Notes: generated by a model from the letters alone, not told the origin. A stretch of 64,000 nt of DNA from UBA10649 sp963842725 (GCA_963842725.1 CAWJHN010000004.1:2012913-2076912), one strand, 5' to 3'. Shown: positions 50,094 through 59,598, counted from the stretch's first letter. Numbers and translations are program-made.

Positions 50094-51329
50094 GTGAGCA
50101 CAGCGCGCAGGATGCGCACCCGATTCGCCCTGCGCGCCGGTCGCGCGGCCGGAGGCCTGTCCCGTCGGCTGGGCCGTGGGTCCGGGGTGGTCGTGCGCGG
50201 GCGGGTGGCGCTGGCGCTCGACCCTCAGGCGATCGCTCATCTCGCCCAGGGGCGGCGCAGCGTCGTCGTGACGGGCACCAACGGCAAGTCCACCACCACC
50301 CGACTGGTCACCGCGGCGCTGGGCGGGCCCGTGGCCTCGAACTCCACCGGTGCCAACATGGGCCCCGGGATCCTGACGGCGCTCGACGATTCGGCCAGCG
50401 CTCTTGCCGTGCTCGAGGCCGACGAGTTGCACGTGCCGTCGGTCATGCGCCAGACGCTGCCCGAGGTGGTCATCGCCCTCAACCTGACCCGCGACCAGCT
50501 CGACCGTACGCACGAGGTCAGCCGCACCGCTCAGGTCTGGGGCAGGGCCTTCGGCGCACAGCCCGGTGTCGTGGTCGTGGCCAACGCCGCCGACCCGCAC
50601 GTGGTGGACGCCGCGCTCGAGGGGAAGCCGATCTGGGTGGACCCGGGACTGCGCTGGACCGAGGACGCGAGCGTCTGCCCACGCTGCGGCAAGGTGCTGA
50701 CCTGGACCGACGAGGGCCCGGCGAGCCGCTGGAGCAGCGGTTGTGGCTTCGTCATGCCGGTCGCCGACTACGCGCTGATCCCGGGCGGGGTGCGGCTGCC
50801 GGACGGGCGCGAGATCCCGCTGGAGCTTCGGCTTCCCGGGGAGGTGAACCGGGGCAACGCCGTGTTCGCGCTGGCGGCGGCCGCCGTGCTGGGCGTGCCT
50901 GAGGCGGACGCCGCGCAGCGGGTGGCCGAGGTGGACGTGGTCGACGGCCGGTACTCCACGCTGGATCTGGGCGGGCGCACGGCGCCGCTCTTCCTGGCCA
51001 AGAACCCCGCCGGATGGGCCGCTGCGCTGACCATGATCGAACCGGAGGCCGTACTGGCGGTCGGGATCAACGCCCGGATCGCCGACGGAACCGACACCTC
51101 ATGGCTCTGGGATGTTCCGTTCGAGCGCCTGGCCGGGCGGGTGGTCGGCGCCACCGGCGACCGGCGGCACGACCTGGCCGTGCGGCTGCACTACGCCGGG
51201 GCGACGCCGGTGGTGGACGACGACCTGGTGCGGCTGGCCGGCCTTCTGCCGCCCGGTCCGCTGGCGGTGGCGGCGAACTACACGGCGTTCCGGGAGATGC
51301 GCCGGTTCGCGGCCGGGGAGGTCGCGTGA
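50094..51329 (+). CDS. murT: Lipid II isoglutaminyl synthase subunit MurT
   Basis: A 411-residue Mur-ligase-family protein that, with GatD, amidates D-Glu of lipid II. The ATP loop is VVTGTNGKSTTTRL (61-67), and the later CPRCGK (C195, C198) begins the zinc ribbon. The second cysteine pair is reduced to C217 (WSSGCGF), so only three of the four usual Cys are seen. The C-terminal DUF1727 domain ends FAAGEVA. The GTG follows TAGGCT by seven bases (leaderless). It overlaps gatD by four bases, so both subunits are made together. Confidence 0.92.
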   Translation: MSTARRMRTRFALRAGRAAGGLSRRLGRGSGVVVRGRVALALDPQAIAHLAQGRRSVVVTGTNGKSTTTRLVTAALGGPVASNSTGANMGPGILTALDDSASALAVLEADELHVPSVMRQTLPEVVIALNLTRDQLDRTHEVSRTAQVWGRAFGAQPGVVVVANAADPHVVDAALEGKPIWVDPGLRWTEDASVCPRCGKVLTWTDEGPASRWSSGCGFVMPVADYALIPGGVRLPDGREIPLELRLPGEVNRGNAVFALAAAAVLGVPEADAAQRVAEVDVVDGRYSTLDLGGRTAPLFLAKNPAGWAAALTMIEPEAVLAVGINARIADGTDTSWLWDVPFERLAGRVVGATGDRRHDLAVRLHYAGATPVVDDDLVRLAGLLPPGPLAVAANYTAFREMRRFAAGEVA

Positions 51330-52150
51330 GCAGCCCGCAGGCCTCCGCCGTCCGGATCGTGCACGTCTACCCGAACCTGCTCGGCACCTACGGCGACGCG
51401 GGCAATGCGATCGTGCTGCGGCAGCGGGTGCTGGCCCGGGGGATCCCCGCCGAGCTGATCACGGTCGAGCCGGGCGAGGCGCTGCCCCGCGAGGGTGACG
51501 TGTACCTGCTCGGCGGCGGTGAGGATGCCAAGCAGACCGCGGCCGCCGAGGCGTTGCGAGCGGACGGCGCGTTGGTCGCCGCAGCGGGCCGCGGCGCCGC
51601 TGTGCTCGGCATCTGCGCCGGGTACCAGCTGCTCGGCACGAGCTTCCTCGGCGTCGGTGGGGTACCTACTGCCGGGCTCGGGCTGCTCGATGTGACCACC
51701 GGCCGGTTGGACCGACGGGCCGTCGGCAACGTGCTGGCCCGCCCGGCTCCCGGCGTTGACCTGCCGGACCTGATCGGGTTCGAGAACCACGGTGGCGCAA
51801 CGACTCTCGGCCCTGCGGCGAGCGCGCTGGGGTTGGTCGAGATCGGCGTCGGCAATGGGGAGCCGGATCGGCGGAGCGAGGGGGCGGTGCAGGGCGCGGT
51901 GGTCGGCACCTACCTGCACGGCCCGGCGCTGGCGCTCAACCCGGCGCTGGCCGACCTGCTGCTGGCCGCGGTCGCCGGGCCCCTGGCGCCGATCGACGAC
52001 GCGCTGGTGGAGGATCTGCGCCGACACCGGATGCAGCATGTGCTGCCCGCCACCGAGCGCGCCGCCCGCCGACGGTCGCTGGCCTCCCGACTGCGCCGCC
52101 GCGACGTCTCCCCCTCGGGGGCGGCCGCCACCCTCAGCCCTCAGCGCTGA
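51326..52150 (+). CDS. gatD: Lipid II isoglutaminyl synthase subunit GatD
   Basis: A 274-residue glutamine amidotransferase giving ammonia to MurT. Class I features are the nucleophile C97 in LGICAGYQLLG and the catalytic His in GTYLHGPAL; HVYPNLLGTYGDAGNAIVL is typical of the N-terminus. The C-terminal 40 residues are basic and variable. GTG 51326 overlaps the murT stop. The palindrome element begins on the base after its stop. Confidence 0.93.
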   Translation: MSSPQASAVRIVHVYPNLLGTYGDAGNAIVLRQRVLARGIPAELITVEPGEALPREGDVYLLGGGEDAKQTAAAEALRADGALVAAAGRGAAVLGICAGYQLLGTSFLGVGGVPTAGLGLLDVTTGRLDRRAVGNVLARPAPGVDLPDLIGFENHGGATTLGPAASALGLVEIGVGNGEPDRRSEGAVQGAVVGTYLHGPALALNPALADLLLAAVAGPLAPIDDALVEDLRRHRMQHVLPATERAARRRSLASRLRRRDVSPSGAAATLSPQR

Positions 52151-52240
52151 CCCCAACCTGCTCAAGCTCCGCAGGGGTACACGTTTGCTCGTCGGACAAC
52201 GCTGTCAGATGTACCCCTGCGGAGCATCAGCGGGTTGGGG
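52151..52240. repeat. CCCCAACC-family intergenic palindrome overlapping a gene end
   Basis: Arms at 52151-52187 and 52206-52240 are inverted copies sharing CCCCAACC, GCTCCGCAGGGGTACA and other positions, with an 18-base centre. It matches the copies at 34811-34901 and 24781-24806. The left arm starts right after gatD; the right arm encodes the last residues and stop of the polymerase-like gene on the other strand. Confidence 0.82.
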
Positions 52241-53866
52241 CGCGGTCTTGTCGGCATAGGTGGTGACGGCGCGGGCAGCCAGCGGGATGTGGACGCCGGT
52301 GTCGCCGAGGACGAGGCGGGTGGCCTCGGCACCGGCCTCGGCCACCGCGGCGATCACCGCCTCGGCCTGGCCGGACGCCGCCTCGACCATCACCTCGTCG
52401 TGCTGGAAGAACACGATCTGGGGCGGCCAACCGGCCACCGGCTCCAGCCGTGCCAGCCGGGTGCGCAGCCCTGCGATGAGTACCGATGCCCAGTCGGCGG
52501 CCGAGGCCTGCACCACGAAGTTGCGGGTGAACCGGCCCCGGGCCCGCGACTGCGCACCGGCAGCGGCGTCACCCACGCCGTCCAGCCAGCCAGGCCCGGC
52601 CGGGGGGCAGACGCGGCCCAGTACCGAGTGCACGCTGGCACCGTCCTCGCCGGCCCGGGCCGCCTGCTCCAGCAGGGCCAGCGCCTGGCCGAACCGGCGT
52701 CGCAGGGCCGCCAGCGCCGGGGAACCGGTGCCGCCCCCGTACATCGCCGACAGCAGCGCCACCTTCGCCTCGGCCCGGGCCTCGGGCCGGCCCAGCGCCT
52801 GCGCCGCGAGCTCGGCATAGAGGTCCCCGGCCCGCGTCGCCGCGATCATGCCGGGGTCACGGGAGAGCGCGGCCAGGACCCGCGGCTCCAACTGGCCCGC
52901 GTCGGCCACCACCAGCACCCGGCCGTCCGGGGCCCGGACGGCGTCGCGCACCGCCTTGGGGATCTGCAGCGCCCCGCCGCCCCGGGTCGCCCAGCGGCCT
53001 GAGACCACCCCGCCCGGCACGTACTCGGGGTGGAATCGTCCTTCGTGCACCCAGGCCTCACGCCAGGCCCAGCCGTTCGCCGTCCAGAGCCGCGCGAGTT
53101 CCTTGTAGCGGCGCACCAGCGGCACCGCCGGGTGGTCGTGCCGGGCCAGGGCGTGGCGCCGGGTGGAGGTGACTGCCAGTCCGGCCCGGCGCAGCGAGCG
53201 CAACAGGTCGGCGGGGGAGTCGGGGTTGAGCCGGGGGTCCTCCAGGCAGGCGGCCAGTTCCTCGGCCAGGGCCGCCAGCACGGCGGGGCGTCCGCCGCCG
53301 GAGCCGGGTCGCGGCCCGAGCAGGGCGGTCAGGATCGCATCGTGCACGGTGCCGTCCCAGGGCAGACCGGCCAGGCCCATCTCGACCGCAGCCAGCGCGC
53401 TCGCCGATTCGGCGGCCGCCAGCAGCGCGAACCCGCCCTGCGCCGCGCGGGCGGCGGCGAGCCGGCGCACCTGGTCGGCGTGATCGGCCACCAGGAGGGT
53501 GTCCACGGGCTCCGGATCGTCGAGCAGGGTGGGTTCGCCGGTGCCCACCCCGGCAACGGGGGCCAGACCGGCGACCTCCGACCAGCGGCCCTCGTGCCCG
53601 AGCAGCAGCGCCTCGAGGTGTCCGACGTCGTGACAGCGGCCCACCCGGACACCGGCCGCCGCCAGCAGGGGATACGTGGCGGACGTCGCGCGCCAGACCC
53701 AGCGCGGGCTCGACTCCTGCTCGACCCGGGCCACGACCTCGGTCATCGAGGCGGCCTCGGCCAGGTGCTCGACCGGCCCCGACGGCGTGCCGGCCTCATC
53801 CAGCGGGTGCAGCAGCCAGCCCCCGCCCTCCGCCCGGGCCAGGGCCGCCCGTGCCGTCGCCGTCAT
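52205..53866 (-). CDS. Family-A DNA polymerase-like protein (bifunctional 3'-5' exonuclease/polymerase type)
   Basis: A 553-residue protein in the actinobacterial PolA-like group. Residues 1-200 are a degenerate exonuclease-like region; the polymerase part has motif A as VVADAGQLEPRVL (D322), motif B near RAEAKVALLSAMYGGG, and motif C HDE at 489-491 in VFFQHDEVMVEA. The flap-nuclease domain of DNA polymerase I is lacking. A repair role is likely. Its last residues (APQGYI) are encoded by the palindrome element. ATG 53866 is supported by codon bias. Confidence 0.85.
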   Translation of the reverse strand: MTATARAALARAEGGGWLLHPLDEAGTPSGPVEHLAEAASMTEVVARVEQESSPRWVWRATSATYPLLAAAGVRVGRCHDVGHLEALLLGHEGRWSEVAGLAPVAGVGTGEPTLLDDPEPVDTLLVADHADQVRRLAAARAAQGGFALLAAAESASALAAVEMGLAGLPWDGTVHDAILTALLGPRPGSGGGRPAVLAALAEELAACLEDPRLNPDSPADLLRSLRRAGLAVTSTRRHALARHDHPAVPLVRRYKELARLWTANGWAWREAWVHEGRFHPEYVPGGVVSGRWATRGGGALQIPKAVRDAVRAPDGRVLVVADAGQLEPRVLAALSRDPGMIAATRAGDLYAELAAQALGRPEARAEAKVALLSAMYGGGTGSPALAALRRRFGQALALLEQAARAGEDGASVHSVLGRVCPPAGPGWLDGVGDAAAGAQSRARGRFTRNFVVQASAADWASVLIAGLRTRLARLEPVAGWPPQIVFFQHDEVMVEAASGQAEAVIAAVAEAGAEATRLVLGDTGVHIPLAARAVTTYADKTAPQPADAPQGYI

Positions 53867-53909
53867 GACCCCGATCCTGCCGTTCGGGCACGACATCGCC
53901 CGCGTGGCA

Positions 53910-53983
53910 CCCCCGAATTCACCAGAACCCTGCCTTGGAGGGCCGAACGGGTCCATTGGGCGGGGTTCTGGTGAATTCGGGGG
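53910..53983. repeat. 25-bp intergenic palindrome upstream of groEL
   Basis: 53910-53934 and 53959-53983 are reverse complements at 24 of 25 positions, the exception being a T-G wobble, with a 24-base loop. It lies between the divergent polymerase-like and groEL genes, so it cannot end either transcript in the usual way. It is unrelated to the CIRCE elements downstream and to the other palindromes. Confidence 0.82.
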
Positions 53984-54027
53984 GTCTGTCGGCGCTGCCG
54001 CCGGCCCGCGGATCCAGGCGCCATGGG

Positions 54028-54054
54028 TTTGCACTCACCGGGGTCGAGTGCTAA
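54028..54054. promoter_or_regulatory. CIRCE element (HrcA operator) 1
   Basis: TTTGCACTC, nine bases, GAGTGCTAA: this matches the CIRCE consensus TTAGCACTC-N9-GAGTGCTAA at all but one position. It lies 180 bp before groEL, so the HrcA repressor should shut it off outside heat shock. Confidence 0.9.
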
Positions 54055-54062
54055 TCATGTGA

Positions 54063-54089
54063 CTAGCACTCTGAGCATGAGAGTGACAG
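54063..54089. promoter_or_regulatory. CIRCE-like element 2, weaker
   Basis: CTAGCACTC, nine bases, GAGTGACAG. The left arm is near-perfect; the right keeps GAGTG. Its left edge is nine bases after CIRCE 1, giving a 35-bp centre-to-centre spacing, so two HrcA dimers could bind side by side. Confidence 0.65.
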
Positions 54090-54234
54090 CTACAGACCTG
54101 GGAGTCAGGCTCCCGGGCCGGTCCGGTGAGGGTCGGGGTGGCGGCGGGACAGGACCGTCGCGCTCCGTCCCGTCCGTCGCGGGCACCGTCCGGCCGTTTC
54201 CACCACCCCGGTACCGCGGAGGGATCACCACACG

Positions 54235-55863
<1,629 letters not shown>

Positions 55864-55891
55864 TCTGATCAGTAGTCACCGCACTGACGCG

Positions 55892-55922
55892 AGGGCGGCC
55901 TCCCCCACGGGGAGGCCGCCCT
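55892..55922 (+). terminator. groEL rho-independent-type hairpin
   Basis: Fourteen perfect pairs join 55892-55905 to 55909-55922 with a three-base loop, 29 bp after the groEL stop. Only a couple of T residues follow, as usual for high-GC terminators. Confidence 0.85.
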
Positions 55923-55959
55923 TCGTGGTGCGGCTGGGCTACGGGCGGCGCCCCAGCTG

Positions 55960-55989
55960 TAGCACTTCGTAGCATCTCGCTGATATGTT
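55960..55989 (+). promoter_or_regulatory. Toxin-antitoxin promoter with 10-bp direct repeats
   Basis: TAGCACTTCG (55960-55969) and TAGCATCTCG (55970-55979) are tandem repeats matching at 8 of 10 positions. TATGTT at 55984-55989 ends six bases before the antitoxin ATG, a -10 for a leaderless mRNA. The repeats are a candidate antitoxin operator. Confidence 0.5.
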
Positions 55990-55995
55990 GAGAAG

Positions 55996-56256
55996 ATGCC
56001 CGAGCCCAGGCGTGAGATCACTCAGCGAGAACTGCGCAACGACTCTGGGGCGATCCTGCGGGCGGTCGAGGCCGGGGCGACCTTCGTGGTCACCCGCAAC
56101 GGGACTCCCGTGGCAGAACTCCACCCGCTGAAGCGCACGGCCTTCGTGCCCACGAGCGAGCTCATGTCACTCTTCGCGAGTGATGCGCCCATCGATGAAG
56201 TGCGCTTCTTCGACGATCTGGACAAGGCCGCCGACCAGGGGTTGATCGGTGACTGA
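55996..56256 (+). CDS. Type II antitoxin, Phd/YefM family
   Basis: An 86-residue antitoxin. EITQRELRNDSGAILRAVEA and VVTRNGTPVAELHPL are the Phd/YefM DNA-binding and dimer region; the C-terminal part (DAPIDEVRFFDDLDKAADQG) is acidic and should wrap the toxin. It probably represses its own operon through direct repeats upstream. It overlaps the toxin by eight bases, the standard TA arrangement. Confidence 0.9.
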   Translation: MPEPRREITQRELRNDSGAILRAVEAGATFVVTRNGTPVAELHPLKRTAFVPTSELMSLFASDAPIDEVRFFDDLDKAADQGLIGD

Positions 56257-56698
56257 GCGCGCTCTGCGGGGCCTGGTGGACACCAACGTCGTGATTCACC
56301 TTCCGCGCATCGATCCCCTGCAACTCCCGATCGAGACCGCGATCAGTGCTATCACTCTGGCCGAGCTGTCGGCCGGCCCCCTGGCCACAGATGATCCGGG
56401 CGAACGCGCCGCGCGAACAGGGAGGCTGCAGCGCGTCGAGGCTGCCTACCTCCCGCTGCCGTTCGATGCAGCAGCGGCCCGCCACTACGGGCCGGTGTAC
56501 GCGGCGGTCCTGGCGGCCGGGCGGACTCCACGCCGGCGCCTGGCTGATCTCCTCATCGCGTGCGTGGCGATCGCGAACGAGCTGCCTTTGTTCACCGTGA
56601 ATCCGCAGGACTTCGCCGGCCTCGAGCACCTGGTTGACCTTCACCCCGTCGCGAGACCGCCAGGTCGCGAAGGACTGCCTCCGCAGCGTTCCCGCTAG
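56249..56698 (+). CDS. vapC: VapC-like PIN-domain toxin
   Basis: A 149-residue PIN ribonuclease. GLVDTNVVIHLPR carries D11, AISAITLAELSAGP carries the conserved Glu, and RRLADLLIACVAIANELPLF with TVNPQDFAGL supplies the last acidic residues, so the site looks intact. VapC toxins cut tRNA or rRNA; the target here is unknown. The GTG start lies inside the antitoxin. Paired with a Phd-type antitoxin rather than classical VapB. Confidence 0.9.
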   Translation: MTERALRGLVDTNVVIHLPRIDPLQLPIETAISAITLAELSAGPLATDDPGERAARTGRLQRVEAAYLPLPFDAAAARHYGPVYAAVLAAGRTPRRRLADLLIACVAIANELPLFTVNPQDFAGLEHLVDLHPVARPPGREGLPPQRSR

Positions 56699-56856
56699 CA
56701 ACTGAAGTGCGGGCCCGGGCCGCAACAGTCATCTCGTACCTCGACCTGGTAGATGACGAGGACTCGGTGCGGCGGGAAGCTCGGCCGGCCGGGCTCGCCG
56801 CTCGCGCTGCACGACCAGCAGTTCGTCGAGATTCGCAAGTGTCGTCGGTCCGCACA

Positions 56857-56900
56857 GAGATCGCCCCCACCTCCGCCGTCGGCGAGGAGGGGGCGATCTC
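56857..56900. terminator. Bidirectional hairpin after the toxin gene
   Basis: GAGATCGCCCCC at 56857-56868 pairs perfectly with 56889-56900, with an inner CCTC/GAGG and CGCC/GGCG arm. It lies between the toxin gene and the convergent secreted-protein gene. The preceding 56699-56856 shows no gene. Confidence 0.75.
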
Positions 56901-56925
56901 AGGGGGCTCTGCCTGCCGCAACTGT

Positions 56926-57873
56926 TCAGCGGGCGGTGATGACGACCGAGTTCGAGAACACCGTGTTCGTGCCGTCGGAGGCGGTCAGCGTATAGGTGTA
57001 GCGGGTGCCCGAGCGGACCGTGGTGTCGAGGTAGCTGGTCTGGGTCAGCCCGACGTTCCGGGTGACTTGGGTCGAGCGGCGAGGGGTTCCGTTGACCCGG
57101 TTGATCTGGAGCATGGTCGCTGACGACGGCGGGTTGGTCCAGGTCAGCCGCACCTGGCCGCGTCGTGGCGAGGTGGCTCGCAGGTCGTTCGCAACGGCCA
57201 GAGGAAGCGACGCCTCGGTCACGGTGATCAGGAACTCGGCGTAGCCGTACTCGTAGACACCGTCCGGCGCGATCCGGTCGACCCGCACGTTGGCGAGATA
57301 GGTGCCCAGCGCCGTGAAGGTGTGGCTTGCGGTCGCACCGACCACCTCGGTCTCCTCGAAGGACCAGCGCGCCACGGCACCGGCTGGGGCCGAGGTGGCG
57401 AAGTCCACCGTCAGCGGGCCGGCGCCGGTGGTGGTGCTCGCGGTGGCGGCGACGGCGAAGCTGCGCCCCGCCGGTGCGTTGATCGTGAGCGGGGCCGCCG
57501 TGGCGTAGCCGGAGCTCTCACCGGCGCTGTTCACGGCGCGCACCCGGTAGACCACGCTGCCCGCCGGTGGCGGGGCGAAGTCCTGAAGGGAGATGACGGA
57601 CGAGGTGGTGAAGGCGGCACGGGTGCCGATGATGCCGAAGCCCTGGTTGTTCGACGACCGTTCGACGACGTACTGGCTGATCGATCCGTCCTGCGGCCCG
57701 GAGAGCCACAGCACCAAGGGGCCGTTGTTGGTCTGTGGGAATACCTCGAGCCCCGTCGGCGCGGGGGGCGCGACGGCCTGGGCGCTCGGGGCAACCAGCA
57801 CGGCTGAACCGAGCAGGAGCGCGGCGAGCACCCCGATCAGCCGTAGGAACAATTTCGGATGGGGGACGGACAC
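56926..57873 (-). CDS. Secreted FnIII-PKD-FnIII protein
   Basis: A 315-residue exported protein. A signal peptide (basic PKLFLR, hydrophobic core, AQA cleavage near residue 33) is followed by an FnIII domain (APPAPTGLEVFPQTNNGPLV), a PKD-like domain at about 135-220 (FTALGTYLANVRV), and a second FnIII-like domain (SPRRGQVRLTWTNPPSSATM). No catalytic domain or anchor is seen. A matrix-binding or adhesin role is possible. Confidence 0.8.
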   Translation of the reverse strand: MSVPHPKLFLRLIGVLAALLLGSAVLVAPSAQAVAPPAPTGLEVFPQTNNGPLVLWLSGPQDGSISQYVVERSSNNQGFGIIGTRAAFTTSSVISLQDFAPPPAGSVVYRVRAVNSAGESSGYATAAPLTINAPAGRSFAVAATASTTTGAGPLTVDFATSAPAGAVARWSFEETEVVGATASHTFTALGTYLANVRVDRIAPDGVYEYGYAEFLITVTEASLPLAVANDLRATSPRRGQVRLTWTNPPSSATMLQINRVNGTPRRSTQVTRNVGLTQTSYLDTTVRSGTRYTYTLTASDGTNTVFSNSVVITAR

Positions 57874-58022
57874 GGTATTGCCTCCGACAGTCAGGGGATC
57901 GATTCATCTATCTGACGCATCAGTATTCTGGTCTGTCAAGCCCGCGGAGGGATGGTCACGGTGACCGGTCGGCGCGAGGTCAGCAGCCGGTTCACTGCCC
58001 AGCCGAGGCGCCCTACCTTCCG

Positions 58023-58212
58023 GTGGACAAGCGGGTGGCCCGGCGTCTGCTGGAGACCGGGCGCCACTTCTCGCCGGGCGTTCTCCCGGTGGTGGTGCCG
58101 CTCACCCAGGACGACATCGCGCAATGGGCGGGGACGACGCGCCCCACCACGAACCAGGTGCTCAAGCGCCTCGAGGCGCAGGGAGTGATTCGGTCGGCTC
58201 GAGGCAGGGCTG
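58023..58212 (+). pseudogene. Remnant of a Crp/Fnr-family regulator (HTH only)
   Basis: From GTG 58023, DKRVARRLLETGRHFSPG, then VPLTQDDIAQWAGTTRPTTN and QVLKRLEAQGVIRSARGR match the C-terminal helix-turn-helix of Crp/Fnr proteins closely. The cyclic-nucleotide-binding domain that should precede it is missing, and homology stops after about 63 residues although the frame runs on into sequence antisense to the TetR gene. It is probably a truncated relic, though a bare HTH repressor cannot be excluded. The rest of 57874-58252 holds nothing recognisable. Confidence 0.7.
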
Positions 58213-58252
58213 ACAGACACCGAAGCCGGCGGCGGGCACCGTTCTCCCGAGG

Positions 58253-58912
58253 TCATCGTCCCGGTGAGCTGGAGGGAGCCCCGGGGCGATGCCTCGTCGG
58301 GCCCACCGGGTCCGCCGCGCCAGGCTCGAGCAGGCGATCGACCAGCTGGCGCAACATGTCCGACTCTGCGTCGACGGCGAAGTCGGGATCGGCGACGACG
58401 CGGCCGAGGAAACCGTCGAGCAGCAGCACCACCCACCGGGCGAGCCGTGCGGCATCCACGTCGCGACGGATGTCACCGGCGTCCTGAGCAGCCCTGACCC
58501 AGGCGCGCAGCCCGGCCGCGACAGCTGCCTCGTCGGCAGCCAGGACCTCGGCCACGGCCGGGTCCGTCATCCGCGCGGCGACCATGGTCACGAACCCGGG
58601 CAGCCGTGCGTCCGAGGCGTCGGCCAGGAAGTGCTCGACGTAGGCGGCGATCACGCCGCGGGCATCGACGTCGCCCTCGTGGGTGGCGAAGAAGGCGCGG
58701 GTCTCCTCAGTGCCATAGGCGACGATGGCGGTCAGGACGTCGGCCTTGGTGGGGAAGTAGTGGAAGAACGTGCCCGACCCGATCCCTGCCGTGCGGCAGA
58801 TCAGGGCTGTGGTGGTGCGTTCGTATCCGTGGGCGGCGAAACAGGTGAGGGCGGCGTCGAGGATCTGGAGTCGTCGGGCCTGGTGTCGCACGGGGTCGAC
58901 GGTGCGGGCCAC
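58253..58912 (-). CDS. TetR-family transcriptional regulator
   Basis: A 219-residue repressor. The N-terminal HTH (LQILDAALTCFAAHGYERTT, then ICRTAGIGSGTFFHYFPTKA) is standard; the C-terminal ligand domain is helical. GGAGGAGG lies seven bases before GTG 58912, so that start is firm even though it overlaps the upstream gene by 112 bp. The shared promoter region at 59.6 kb has a palindrome that it may bind. Confidence 0.88.
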   Translation of the reverse strand: MARTVDPVRHQARRLQILDAALTCFAAHGYERTTTALICRTAGIGSGTFFHYFPTKADVLTAIVAYGTEETRAFFATHEGDVDARGVIAAYVEHFLADASDARLPGFVTMVAARMTDPAVAEVLAADEAAVAAGLRAWVRAAQDAGDIRRDVDAARLARWVVLLLDGFLGRVVADPDFAVDAESDMLRQLVDRLLEPGAADPVGPTRHRPGAPSSSPGR

Positions 58913-59592
58913 GTCGGTGCCTCCTCCGCCATCCGTCGCCGTCGCCGTCGCACCTCGCCGGCGGCGATCGTCACGGCCACCAGGATCGGCAGCCAGTACT
59001 CCCTGCTCGCCAAGACTGCCACGAGCCAGGCGGGCAGGGTGAGGTCAGGCCAGGGGATGGCCGGCAGGTCGGGCCAGGGGAGGTCGGGCCACGGGATGCG
59101 GGGCAGCCGGATCCCGGGCAGTCGCAGGTCCGGCAGCCAACCCCAGATGTCCAGGCTGAACGCCCAGCGCGCGAGCAGCAGTGCGCCCAGCACCTCAGCC
59201 GTCGCGAGAGCCACGTGACGCGTCGCGTACAGCCGGGGATGTCGACGCTGCCACAGGTAGCGCCGGTGGGCCCGCGTTCCGGGGGGCGGTTCGAACGGAA
59301 TGCGCTCGGGCCGGAACCGCGTCACGCCGTCGGGAGGCAGCACCAGACGGCAGCCGCTGAGGCGGCCTCGGCGGAGGATCGACGTGGTGATCCGGGCGGT
59401 CGCGACGTCATCGCTCAGGTCCGTGCCGTCGAGCTCGCTCAGGACGAAGGACGGATCGTGCCACCGGGCCTCCCGGGTGGCGGCCCGCCTGCCGTCGACC
59501 GTCAGACGGACGGTCGTCCCTCCCGTCGACGGCTCGGCGGTCAGCGAGAACAGGTGTCCTCGGTGGCGCAGGGTGTGCGACAGTCCGGTCAT
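58801..59592 (-). CDS. Membrane protein with a WPDLP-repeat segment
   Basis: A 263-residue protein. A soluble N-terminal region (1-120) has beta-rich stretches; membrane helices at about 127-145 and 188-212 flank a Pro/Trp/Leu segment with repeated PWPDLP units (about 148-187). A run of Arg follows, then a low-complexity tail that overlaps the TetR start in another frame. Family not recognised; the tail may be an artefact if a frameshift lies near 58920. A -10 (TAGTAT) and a palindrome sit just upstream, so it is regulated and probably leaderless. Confidence 0.6.
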   Translation of the reverse strand: MTGLSHTLRHRGHLFSLTAEPSTGGTTVRLTVDGRRAATREARWHDPSFVLSELDGTDLSDDVATARITTSILRRGRLSGCRLVLPPDGVTRFRPERIPFEPPPGTRAHRRYLWQRRHPRLYATRHVALATAEVLGALLLARWAFSLDIWGWLPDLRLPGIRLPRIPWPDLPWPDLPAIPWPDLTLPAWLVAVLASREYWLPILVAVTIAAGEVRRRRRRMAEEAPTWPAPSTPCDTRPDDSRSSTPPSPVSPPTDTNAPPQP

Positions 59593-59598
59593 GCATGA

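Noticed and set aside
53910..53983. The groEL-upstream palindrome as a CIRCE variant
   Set aside because: It lacks GCACTC/GAGTGC and has a 24-base loop; the true CIRCE sites lie downstream.
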